A DNA stretch of 64,000 nt. Source: Planctomycetota bacterium. Lineage in GTDB: Bacteria; Planctomycetota; UBA1135; GCA-002686595. The notes below the pieces were generated by a model. That model was not told where the DNA came from and searched no databases. It saw only the letters and a list, made by a program, of their open reading frames with translations. The position numbers and the translations under genes were made by a program. The DNA lies in assembly GCA_012960475.1 (NCBI GenBank), contig DUBE01000055.1:85290-149289 (forward strand), in the 5' to 3' direction. The number at the start of each line of letters is the position of its first letter. The stretch's first letter is position 1. Shown here piece by piece: positions 34,543 through 42,983 of this stretch.

Positions 34543-37500
34543 AGGTTTTGACTGGAACCAACTCTCGTCAGCGAGGCGGGTTTGTCCTGATCGCGGTCTT
34601 GATTGTGCTGTTGGCGCTGTTGGTCTTGACTGCACCCTTCCTGGCCACCGCACGCAACGCGGCGATTTCCGGGTCCGGGGCTGCGGATCGGGCCAGCGCG
34701 CGGCTGGCCTTGGGTTCGGCTCATAATCATGCCCGCTCCCACTTGTCACGCTCGCACCTATCCGTGGACGAGACCCCCTGGTCCGACAGTTTGGAAGAGT
34801 TCAGTGTGCCCCGTGAGTTGCCGAAGGAATTTCTCAATAACCATGACGCTACAGGCGTCATGTGGGACCTGGACGTGTGGGATGAATCCGGTCGCGTGGA
34901 CTTGGATAGTGCCACGCCCCATGTGCTCGCCAACCTGATTGGCATGCGGACGCGCCTGGCGGCACCCATCGATGGGAAGGCGGATGAGATTCAAATGGTG
35001 AACCTGGATGCTCTGCCTGATCAAGGGGTCATGATTCTGCGGGGAGAGTGGGTCAGATGGACCGGCAAGGGCACCGATGAAGAGCCGCGCTTGACTGGTG
35101 TGGTGCGGGGTCTAGGTGCCTACAAGGACGATGAGGACAGGTGGACCACCGAAGGGCCCCTGCCCCCGGGTGCCCATGGCATGGGAGCTCAGGCATTGGA
35201 TCAACGGGCCTTTGCTCTGCCCCTTTGGCGTCTGCCGGGCGCGGGGGGCGCCCTGCGTGGCGTCTCAATAGGCAGTGGTTCTGCTGGCACCACCGCCGCT
35301 GCCATGCGGGGGCTTGATGCCTTTGAGCAGTTGGCGGAACTCGATGACTTCGTGGCTCTGGGCGAGATGGGTCCGTCGCTACAGGCGGCACTACGCGCAC
35401 AGGGATCCGTACACGGCGACGTGGCAGCGGGTCGTCGGTGGCAACACCCTACGCGGTTGGTGAGCAATACCACTGCTGGAGAGACCCTGACCATTCGCGT
35501 GGAGGATGCCCGCTGGTTCTCCGAGGGTTCGACTATCTGGATCAGCGATGGGCAGGTGGATGTGTACCGCATCATCATGCGCACCAATAGGGGCGGGAGT
35601 CTGACCCTCAATCGGGTGATCGACGATGACTTGGATGGCTGGCGCGCCACCGTGCGCGTGCTGGCCAGGCGGCCGGTAAACCTCAACAGTGCTTCCAGGG
35701 CTGTGCTGATCACCCTGTTTGAAGGCCTGCAGATCAATGGGCGCAACCAACGTATTACCGGCGGCGAGGCCGCATCTTTGGCCGCCCTCGTGCAGGAGTC
35801 GCGGCCCATCGAGGGCTGGCAGGATTTCTTGGAGCGCATTGTGTTGCCTGCCGCTGGTCTGCGGGACTTGCCGGCAGATGCACGGATCAAGCCCGATGTC
35901 CTTGAAGATGGGGCCGCCCTGATCGACGAGATGGATGCAACGGCGCTCTATCTCAACGGCCTCAACGCCAACGACAACCGACTGGGGTTTGCTACCATGC
36001 CATTTGCTTTCACATCGAGAGATGTGTTTGGTATGCACTTGCGATCGGCAGTTGCGGCGGTCAGCGGCGTCGAGCGTGCGCACCTTACCCGTGACCGTTG
36101 GGAGTTGATCGTGCCTCAGCAGTCACTGTTTGTGATGGTTACCCGTCAGGAGGACTTTGAGTCCGCCTTCAGACTGGACAGGGAAGCTCCCTGGTGGTGC
36201 ACGGGCCCCAATTCGGTGACGCGCTTTGACGGAGCCACCGTGCCCCCTTCGCGTTTTGCTGCGCACATGGGCGTCTCGGATGGCTCTACTTTTGTTCCTG
36301 GCTTTACAGATCAGGCCTATGACGAAGCGGGGGAAGCCCTGCAACCGGAACGCGTCTTCGCTGACCGGGAAGGGGATGGCTTTGCCCAGCTTTGGGCCGC
36401 GCGTACCCCCGATTCAGACCTTTGGCGAGGACATGCGCTTCATTTTGATCAGGACACCAGCACTTTGGAAGGGCGTGATCTGGCCCAGGCGCCTGTGCTG
36501 CGGGATCCCACAGATGCCAAACTTGAGTGGACCACCGCCGCCGAGGCGAATTTTCTGCGTGCAATCAGCTGTTCGATGTGGGTCCAGTGGCGCTCGGTGG
36601 CTGACTCAATGGTGCTCGATGTGGCGGGTACCAGCGTGGAAAGTGATCGCATCACCCTGTCGATTGAAGGGGAGGATCTTGTGCTGCGGGTCTTGGACGC
36701 ATTTGGCGATCACCCGGAGACAGATTTGCGCGAGGCGGCGGAATTGCGCTATGCCCTTGCGCCTGGTGATGGTCCCGGACTGCCCGCAGGTGTCTGGCAT
36801 CACTTGAGTGTTGATGTAAGTGGCACTCGTCCCGATCAGATTGGTCTTCTGGTCAACGGGCAAGCCAATGGCGTACGCCGCCTCGGGGCTTCACGCACTT
36901 CGGGCCCTGTGGCCCAGGGGGATGGGTTCATTCCCCTTGAAAGTACTGAGGGCTTCCCCCAGATCGGAGTGGCGCGCATCGGACGCGAATTGGTGGAGTA
37001 CGTGCTCTCACCTGGAGGGCTTGACTGCGCTTTCAACGAGACAGGCCCGCTTGCAGGTTTTGGTGGGCGTTTTGCCAGGGAGCCCCATGATCTGGAAACT
37101 ACCGATCCTGCGGTCGTGACCGTGCCCACGGCTTTGGGCAATATCAGTGCTTCTTATGCCTCTGGCACAACCGTGACACATTATGGGTACACCGCAGCTG
37201 CGACCTCTAATGTGCCCGCGGGCCAAGGTGTCCTGGCCGCAAGCATCGGTCCCTTCCGAGTGGCGCGGGTGATCCCTCCCGACAATCCCTCCGACATGGT
37301 GCCGATCTTTGCCGGGGCCTGGATGATCGATTGGGGCAAGGGCATTGAGTCGGACAGCCTTGGTAACTTGCGTCTGCGTCTGGCAGATGATCCAGCAGCG
37401 GCGTCTGGGGGTGAGGTAATGGAAGCCTTCAGTTCCATTGGTGGCTACGCCGCCCTGATTCAATCGAGATGGAGCGCAGGCAACGGTGGGAACCAGGGGG

Positions 37501-39767
37501 ACGCGATCCCGCCCAATGTTTCTTCTACCACCGAAGCGCCCTTGGGCGGGGTCGAAATCATCCGCTACTCTGGCTGGACTGGCGATACCTTGACTATCGC
37601 CGCTCGCGGAGATCAGGTGCAGGGTGAACTGCTTACCCTGGGCGTGGCCACTGATCTGATTGGCGGCTCGCGAGCTTTTGTGCTTGAGTGGCGCGACTTT
37701 ATCGAGGACGGGGAACTCAACATTCCCATCAACGAGTTGGCTCAGTGGGGCGTCTATCTTGTGCCTATCTCCTTACCGGTGACTGGGGTGGACGATCTGA
37801 GTTTCTTGCCCCCGGACATTCCCGGTGAAAGCGAGTTTGCTCAGATTACGCGGACAGACCTGGGCGAACTCACCGAATGGGTGCGCTACGACGAGATCCA
37901 GGCCCAGCGTGGGCAACTGGTGCGCTCGGATCCCACTGCGCTTGGTCTTCTCTACAACATCTGCATTCATCCGGAGCTGACGGATGAGCCTGTGCGTCCG
38001 GATCCTCCCGGAGGAGGCGGTGGAGGAGCCGGTGGAGGAGCCGGGGGCGGAGCCGGAGGCGGCTCCGGTGGCTTGCCGGGTCCGGGCAGCGGGTCTTCGC
38101 CAAACCCTCCTCCCGTGGCGCCGAGCACTCCAACCGTGAGCGCAGGATCTGGTCCAGTTCCCCGGCGTCTGGGCAGCACATGGGAACCGCGCCTTGGCGA
38201 AGCTGAAGACACGGAACTTCCCCTGACCCGTTCCGTGGCCAGCTGGTGGGAATTCCGAGGAGCTTTGGGGACAGCCAGTCATTCTCATGTACAAGGCACA
38301 GAGGTCCATCCGGTTTGGACGCTGCAACCCGGCGATGTGGACCGCGGTCGTGTGGGAGCCCAGGACCCGGTCTTCGTGGCTCCTGGGGCGCAGACCCACC
38401 CCGGATGGCCCATGCGTATTCATCGTGCCCATCGGCCCGCACCCGAACGGATCGCCTATGGCTGGGAGCCTGATCCCGCAGGCGGCAATCTGGTCGCGCC
38501 GGTTTCCACCCCGACGAGGTTGCCCCGCGAAAACTACCTGCGACGCCGCACCATGGTGACTTTCAATAGTGCGTTGGTGGAGCCGATCACCCCTTTGCTC
38601 TCTGTGGACCCCAGGCTAAGCGCGCGTCTCGCCAAGCATCCCTCCGGTGAGCGTCCGAGGTTGGTTGCGGGAGTGGTTGTGGGCGGGGGTCTGCGGGATG
38701 GAGCTGCCGTGCCTGATGCCACCGTGGACGAATTGCTCTTCCCTGCCCGTGATTTTTCTGTGGGCTATGGGGGTGCTGCTCCACCGCACGCGACCCAGGC
38801 CGGTGCCCTGATGTTGGGGCCTGCTGTGGGCCACGGGGACGAGGTCTGGAGGGTTTCGAAACGCAGCCTGCGTTTCGCCCAGGGACACTTCGGCGAGCCG
38901 GCGGATGTGCTTGTTCGCCTACCCCAGGATGCGGGGCTGTTGCGGGTGGACGATGAGATCCTCTGCTACGAATCTCTCAACGCCGATCAGGGCGAGATCA
39001 CTATCAATTCCTTGGGACGCGGTCTTCTGGGTACTGACATTCAGCCTCACGCGGAGACCACTCCCATTCACTACCTGGAGTGGATTCCGGTCAGCGTGCT
39101 CAGCGCAAACATCTCGGCTGGTGACGGGGAACTGCCCTTGGAAAGTACCGAGGACTTCCCTTCATCGGGTCTGGTGCTGGTGGACGGAGAGTTGATTCAC
39201 TACACGCGCCTGGGTGGCAGGTCCTTGGTGATGCCACGCCTCTCCCGGGATCCTGGTCGACAGGACCACAAGGGCGATGGTCTTTTCCGGGGCCGTTTCG
39301 GCACCGCCGCCCAGGGCCACAGCGCGGGTACGCCGGTGATCTTCTTCCCCTTCCGTTACTGGGATCGTTGGACTCCTCGGGCGGACGCGCCTGAGTTGAG
39401 CTACCTATCCCTGGAACAGAGCCACCCGGGTGCTTTTTGGGAGTCCTTTGCTTTTGAGAGCGAAGCGGCTCCGGTGGGTGGCGCCCGAGTTGGCATCTTG
39501 GTGCGCACGGACCCGACGATTCCCTGGGATGAAGACCCGGGCAAGGTAGACGGGTTGCTTGAGTACTTTGATCAGGACGGGGGTGGTGAGCTGTCGCTTG
39601 GGGTTTCAGCAGATCGGGTGGAGTGGCGCTTCTTCGTGGAGTATCCCCCCGGCGGCTTCGATCCCTTACGGGGTATGTCCCATGACTGGCGCGCAACGCC
39701 GCGGTTGAACTGGTTCGGAGTGACCTACCAGGCCCCCAACCGTGTACTCGGGAGTGTGGACCGATGA
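34539..39767 (+). CDS. gspK: Giant GspK-like minor pseudopilin (about 1742 residues)
   Basis: A GTG start overlaps the gspH stop as GTGA. The prepilin-like signal RQRGG14/F15-VLIAVLIVLL lacks glutamate at +5, as in GspK. GspK hallmarks follow: VWDESGRVDLDSATPHVL (about 109-126) and the helix-hairpin part RPVNLNSASRAVLITLFEGL (about 378-397). Normal GspK is about 300-330 residues; here another 1200 or more are added: a LamG-like domain at about 657-783, a Gly-rich linker at about 1156-1185, and repeated small beta modules near 151-215, 315-375, 786-862, 1454-1513 and 1519-1606. No frameshift or stop is seen, and it runs directly into gspJ (ATGA). GspK normally caps the pseudopilus tip, so this would be a very large tip protein (inference). 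Confidence 0.85.
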   Translation: MKVLTGTNSRQRGGFVLIAVLIVLLALLVLTAPFLATARNAAISGSGAADRASARLALGSAHNHARSHLSRSHLSVDETPWSDSLEEFSVPRELPKEFLNNHDATGVMWDLDVWDESGRVDLDSATPHVLANLIGMRTRLAAPIDGKADEIQMVNLDALPDQGVMILRGEWVRWTGKGTDEEPRLTGVVRGLGAYKDDEDRWTTEGPLPPGAHGMGAQALDQRAFALPLWRLPGAGGALRGVSIGSGSAGTTAAAMRGLDAFEQLAELDDFVALGEMGPSLQAALRAQGSVHGDVAAGRRWQHPTRLVSNTTAGETLTIRVEDARWFSEGSTIWISDGQVDVYRIIMRTNRGGSLTLNRVIDDDLDGWRATVRVLARRPVNLNSASRAVLITLFEGLQINGRNQRITGGEAASLAALVQESRPIEGWQDFLERIVLPAAGLRDLPADARIKPDVLEDGAALIDEMDATALYLNGLNANDNRLGFATMPFAFTSRDVFGMHLRSAVAAVSGVERAHLTRDRWELIVPQQSLFVMVTRQEDFESAFRLDREAPWWCTGPNSVTRFDGATVPPSRFAAHMGVSDGSTFVPGFTDQAYDEAGEALQPERVFADREGDGFAQLWAARTPDSDLWRGHALHFDQDTSTLEGRDLAQAPVLRDPTDAKLEWTTAAEANFLRAISCSMWVQWRSVADSMVLDVAGTSVESDRITLSIEGEDLVLRVLDAFGDHPETDLREAAELRYALAPGDGPGLPAGVWHHLSVDVSGTRPDQIGLLVNGQANGVRRLGASRTSGPVAQGDGFIPLESTEGFPQIGVARIGRELVEYVLSPGGLDCAFNETGPLAGFGGRFAREPHDLETTDPAVVTVPTALGNISASYASGTTVTHYGYTAAATSNVPAGQGVLAASIGPFRVARVIPPDNPSDMVPIFAGAWMIDWGKGIESDSLGNLRLRLADDPAAASGGEVMEAFSSIGGYAALIQSRWSAGNGGNQGDAIPPNVSSTTEAPLGGVEIIRYSGWTGDTLTIAARGDQVQGELLTLGVATDLIGGSRAFVLEWRDFIEDGELNIPINELAQWGVYLVPISLPVTGVDDLSFLPPDIPGESEFAQITRTDLGELTEWVRYDEIQAQRGQLVRSDPTALGLLYNICIHPELTDEPVRPDPPGGGGGGAGGGAGGGAGGGSGGLPGPGSGSSPNPPPVAPSTPTVSAGSGPVPRRLGSTWEPRLGEAEDTELPLTRSVASWWEFRGALGTASHSHVQGTEVHPVWTLQPGDVDRGRVGAQDPVFVAPGAQTHPGWPMRIHRAHRPAPERIAYGWEPDPAGGNLVAPVSTPTRLPRENYLRRRTMVTFNSALVEPITPLLSVDPRLSARLAKHPSGERPRLVAGVVVGGGLRDGAAVPDATVDELLFPARDFSVGYGGAAPPHATQAGALMLGPAVGHGDEVWRVSKRSLRFAQGHFGEPADVLVRLPQDAGLLRVDDEILCYESLNADQGEITINSLGRGLLGTDIQPHAETTPIHYLEWIPVSVLSANISAGDGELPLESTEDFPSSGLVLVDGELIHYTRLGGRSLVMPRLSRDPGRQDHKGDGLFRGRFGTAAQGHSAGTPVIFFPFRYWDRWTPRADAPELSYLSLEQSHPGAFWESFAFESEAAPVGGARVGILVRTDPTIPWDEDPGKVDGLLEYFDQDGGGELSLGVSADRVEWRFFVEYPPGGFDPLRGMSHDWRATPRLNWFGVTYQAPNRVLGSVDR
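38010..38075 (+). repeat. Gly-rich 12-bp-type repeat encoding a flexible linker in GspK
   Basis: Short GGNGGNGCC-like units repeat here and encode a glycine/alanine run of the AGGG type, followed by a Pro/Ser-rich stretch. It separates the LamG/first-module half of GspK from its C-terminal half, as a flexible interdomain hinge would. Such repeats are prone to length change. Confidence 0.6.
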
Positions 39768-40882
39768 GAGATCAATCCGCAGCCCGGGGCATGACCCTGG
39801 TGGAACTCTTGACCGCCAGCCTCTTGGCAGCCTTCATCATCACCGGACTTGTGCGGTTGTTGGATTTGACTTTGGACATGTGGGCCAAGGGCGAGGTGCG
39901 GCGCGAGGGACTGGAGCGTTCCAACACGGTGCTGGCTCTTCTGGCAGATGATTTGCGTTCCTTGCATGGGGCCAGTTCCGGGGATCTGGTGATCGACTGG
40001 CAACCCTTTGACCATGACGGAGACGGGCTGCCGGACCGGGTCTGGCCGCGTTTGCGCATGGTGCGTCAGGTGGGTGCTGGAGCCTTGCAGCGTTTGCAGT
40101 TGCTGGAGTTGAGCGACAACGAGCGCCAGGCCTTTGGCATGGGCTCGACCCTCGCCGCCGATGCTTTGCCCTTGCCCGATCCTACTGGCTTGATTGAAGT
40201 GGTCTGGGCCGTGCTGCCCTCAGACCAGAGAGCAGATCCCACCGGGATTCTGCTGCGCGGGGAGCGGCTCTTGGATGACGAGACCAGGGACAGTTTCCTG
40301 GCCGAGAAGTTCTTCAATTCAAGCGGTCTACCTCCCGCAGGGAGCCTGGTGGAAGTGGGCGGGGGAGTCCTTTGGCTGGGTATCGAATGTGCCACTCAAA
40401 CCACTCTGATGCGTGAGGGTTGGCGAGTGGGTAGCGAACTCGTCGACGCCTGCACCAGTTGGGATGCCTTTGGGCGTGAGCGACCGGATCCGGACCTCAC
40501 TGCGCGTAACGTTCCGGGTACTGGCATGCCCGCTGCTGGCGAGCGGCCTCTCTTGCCCCGCCGTGTGCGCATCGTGCTGGAAATGGAGCGGGCCAAGGAT
40601 CAAAAACGTCGCACCACCCTCTTGCATGCAGTGACCGCCAACAGCACGCGCCTCGAAGTGGACGATGGCAGGCGCCTTCCCGACCGGGGGAGTTTCGTTT
40701 TGGTCGCGGGAGAGTGGATGGAAGTCCTGAGCGTGGGCGAGGACTTCATGGGCGTGCGCCGGGGAATGCGCGAGACCCGTCCAAAGGAATTGCCCCGCGG
40801 AGCCATGGTGCACTTTGGCAAGCAGGTAGTGGTGGAGATCCCGATTCCCCTGCACGATGATGACTGGAGGGTGGGAAGTTGA
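39764..40882 (+). CDS. gspJ: GspJ-like minor pseudopilin with an added beta module
   Basis: This is 372 residues, longer than the usual GspJ (about 200). The ATG overlaps gspK as ATGA. The prepilin signal is ARG9/M10-TLVELLTASLLAAF with E14 at +5, followed by a GspJ-like helix (LERSNTVLALLADDLRSLHG) and a beta-rich core. Near residues 290-350 is a module, VDDGRRLPDRGSFVLVAGEWMEVL followed by MGVRRGMRETRPKELPRGAMVHF, that matches the design repeated in the preceding GspK (a LP-x-x-G strand, GEW/GEL strand, then RG and a late H). GspJ pairs with I and K at the tip, so the shared module may form a joint tip surface. Confidence 0.85.
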   Translation: MRDQSAARGMTLVELLTASLLAAFIITGLVRLLDLTLDMWAKGEVRREGLERSNTVLALLADDLRSLHGASSGDLVIDWQPFDHDGDGLPDRVWPRLRMVRQVGAGALQRLQLLELSDNERQAFGMGSTLAADALPLPDPTGLIEVVWAVLPSDQRADPTGILLRGERLLDDETRDSFLAEKFFNSSGLPPAGSLVEVGGGVLWLGIECATQTTLMREGWRVGSELVDACTSWDAFGRERPDPDLTARNVPGTGMPAAGERPLLPRRVRIVLEMERAKDQKRRTTLLHAVTANSTRLEVDDGRRLPDRGSFVLVAGEWMEVLSVGEDFMGVRRGMRETRPKELPRGAMVHFGKQVVVEIPIPLHDDDWRVGS

Positions 40883-41442
40883 AGCTGGCTGCAGTCAAAT
40901 CGTGCGCTGTCCATGACTTCGAAGCCAGAGATCTTGGCGGGGCAAGAAGCCGTGCAGGCTTCACATTGATCGAGGTCGTGCTGGCCATGGGCGTCTTGAC
41001 TTTGGGCATGAGCGCTCTCTTGGGGATGTTGACCTTTGGCGCGGCCCTGACCCGTACCGCTGCCCTGCGGGCTTCTTCTGCGGCGGCTTTGGAAGCTGTG
41101 ATGGAGGACCTGGAGGCAGGGCTCTTTCCCTTGGAAGAAGACGGCAGCGCCGGAGAACCAGCCGAAATCGTCGATCGTCCCCTGGCTGGCAGCAAGGACA
41201 TTGTTTACTCCGCCAGTGCCTCACCCAACCTGGAGGGGCCAATCACCCCTTCAGGAGAACCCCTGCAGTATCGTCTGGATGTGACTGTCAATTGGTCCTC
41301 AGGCGGTCTGCGCAGGGCCAAGCAATACACCACCCTGATCCTGCGTGAGGTTCCCTTTGGGGAGCGCATGCGCCGCAGGTTCCTGGGTGCCCAGGATCTG
41401 ACCCCCATGAATATTGCGGGTAGAATGGAGAACTCACAATGA
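40879..41442 (+). CDS. gspI: GspI-like minor pseudopilin
   Basis: This is 187 residues from a TTG start overlapping the gspJ stop (TTGA), with GGAGGG a few bases upstream as ribosome site. A long 27-residue leader ends in SRAG27, with cleavage before F28 and E32 at +5 (FTLIEVVLAMGVLTLGM). The helix continues to an AAALEAVMEDLEAG segment, and a compact beta domain follows. This fits GspI, the minor pseudopilin that starts the tip complex. The gene order here, G-H-K-J-I, reverses the usual I-J-K order. Confidence 0.85.
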   Translation: MKLAAVKSCAVHDFEARDLGGARSRAGFTLIEVVLAMGVLTLGMSALLGMLTFGAALTRTAALRASSAAALEAVMEDLEAGLFPLEEDGSAGEPAEIVDRPLAGSKDIVYSASASPNLEGPITPSGEPLQYRLDVTVNWSSGGLRRAKQYTTLILREVPFGERMRRRFLGAQDLTPMNIAGRMENSQ

Positions 41443-42983
41443 CTGCAATTTTGATCAGCCTTCTTTTGACCTTGCCCGTTCAGGATGCTCCCCCGGTTGG
41501 GGATCCTCCTAGCGAGAACCCTGTCGCTGGCCCTGATGCCGAGGTGCCCAGCGGCCCACTGGAAGTGCGCGCGCTCCAATTGCGCAACGGAGCCCTGCAT
41601 TGGGTTGAGGTGGTGGAACACGACGAATCGGGACTGTCCCTGCGACGCATCGAGAACGGCGGCCTGGTGCGCATCTCCTGGAATCTGTTGGAGCCCCGCC
41701 AGGCCGAGCGCCTGCGCATCGAGTGGGGCTATGTGGCGGCCGAGGGCGGCGAACTCCTGATCGAAGTGGATCGTTTGATTCTGCACAACGGCTCGGAAGT
41801 GGTGGGGGTGATCGAAAATCGCGAGGGCGCAGACTTCACCGTGCGTCACGGGGGCAATATTCAGATCGTGCCCAAGCGCGCCGTGGCCTCTCTTTCCAGC
41901 GGAGTACAGGTGCCAGCCCTGAGCATCTACACCCGCGAGCAACTTTACTCCAGGGAGGCGGCTCAGGTTGATTTGGAGGATCCACTGGCCCAAAAGGACT
42001 TGGCGCAGTTTTGTGAGCGCATTCTCGACTTTGCCTCCGCTACGCGGCATTACGAGGCTGCCTTGGAGCTTGGCCTGGATGACGGGGACAACAGGGTCGT
42101 TCGGGCCCTGGAGCGGGCCAGGATCAAGGCCGCCTTACAGGAGCAGGTGGACTACCTGCATGAGACTGAGATGTTGCAGCGTCGGGGACTCTATGACGCC
42201 GCCCTGGAGCGAATTGAGGCCTTCAATACCGTTTATCCAAAGAGTCCCCTGCAAAAGGAACTGGCGCGCACCAAGGATCACATTCTTCAGGCCCGCGAGC
42301 GAGCCCTGATTGCTCTGGTCAAGCGTCGCTGGAACTTGTGGGCTCGGCGTCTGTCCAGAAGTGCAGCCAAGGGAGACAGTTTCGAGGCAGCCACCAGCTA
42401 CGCCTCTGAAAAACTGGGTCAGGACATCCGCGCGGCTGTGCTCAAGGATGTACAGGGGCTGGCCAAGGAATTGAAACTGGAACAGCTGGAGACCTTCTGG
42501 GTCGCCAGGTCTCGTCGCAGGTACGACCACGCGAGCTATGGCATGGGTACCTGGTTGCTGGGCGAAGAACGCGCCTTGGCCGGGACATCCAATCAGAATG
42601 CCAAGCAACCCTCCAAGGGTGGCGGTGAAAAGGACGCAGAGCGCGCGGCTCTGGAGCAGAAGATCAAGCGTTTCCTGGAGAACCAAAAACGCGCCCGTCG
42701 CGCCCGTAGCAGTGCTGAAGAGGCGGACTCTTTCCAAAGTGGTTGGCAGGAGTTGTCGGGGTCTTCCCGAGGTCAATGGCTCTTGGCCTACTACATCGAA
42801 TTCAGCGGTGACTATGAGTTGAACTCGCGACCGCACCTGCGCAAGTGTTCTTCATGCGGTGGTCGCGGTGTGACCGAGACCATCGGTGTCGGAGGTCGCG
42901 GTGAAGGTGACGGTGGTGTGCACATTGAACCCTGCAGTACTTGCCATGGAGTCGGATCCGTGCGGCGCATCGATTACCGATGA
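41439..42983 (+). CDS. Secreted helical protein with C-terminal DnaJ-like zinc finger
   Basis: This is 514 residues, with its ATG overlapping gspI as ATGA behind a GGAG site. A short signal peptide (1-14) is followed by an acidic/proline linker, a beta part (about 40-160), and a helical, TPR-like and coiled-coil region at about 170-450. The last 46 residues carry two CxxCxGxG knuckles: C470-SS-C473-GGRG and C499-ST-C502-HGVG, the zinc-binding pattern of DnaJ. A zinc finger of this kind on a predicted exported protein is unusual. A cytoplasmic location remains possible if the signal is misread. It is co-translated with the pseudopilins and a PpiC lipoprotein, suggesting a folding or docking role (inference). 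Confidence 0.75.
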   Translation: MTAILISLLLTLPVQDAPPVGDPPSENPVAGPDAEVPSGPLEVRALQLRNGALHWVEVVEHDESGLSLRRIENGGLVRISWNLLEPRQAERLRIEWGYVAAEGGELLIEVDRLILHNGSEVVGVIENREGADFTVRHGGNIQIVPKRAVASLSSGVQVPALSIYTREQLYSREAAQVDLEDPLAQKDLAQFCERILDFASATRHYEAALELGLDDGDNRVVRALERARIKAALQEQVDYLHETEMLQRRGLYDAALERIEAFNTVYPKSPLQKELARTKDHILQARERALIALVKRRWNLWARRLSRSAAKGDSFEAATSYASEKLGQDIRAAVLKDVQGLAKELKLEQLETFWVARSRRRYDHASYGMGTWLLGEERALAGTSNQNAKQPSKGGGEKDAERAALEQKIKRFLENQKRARRARSSAEEADSFQSGWQELSGSSRGQWLLAYYIEFSGDYELNSRPHLRKCSSCGGRGVTETIGVGGRGEGDGGVHIEPCSTCHGVGSVRRIDYR

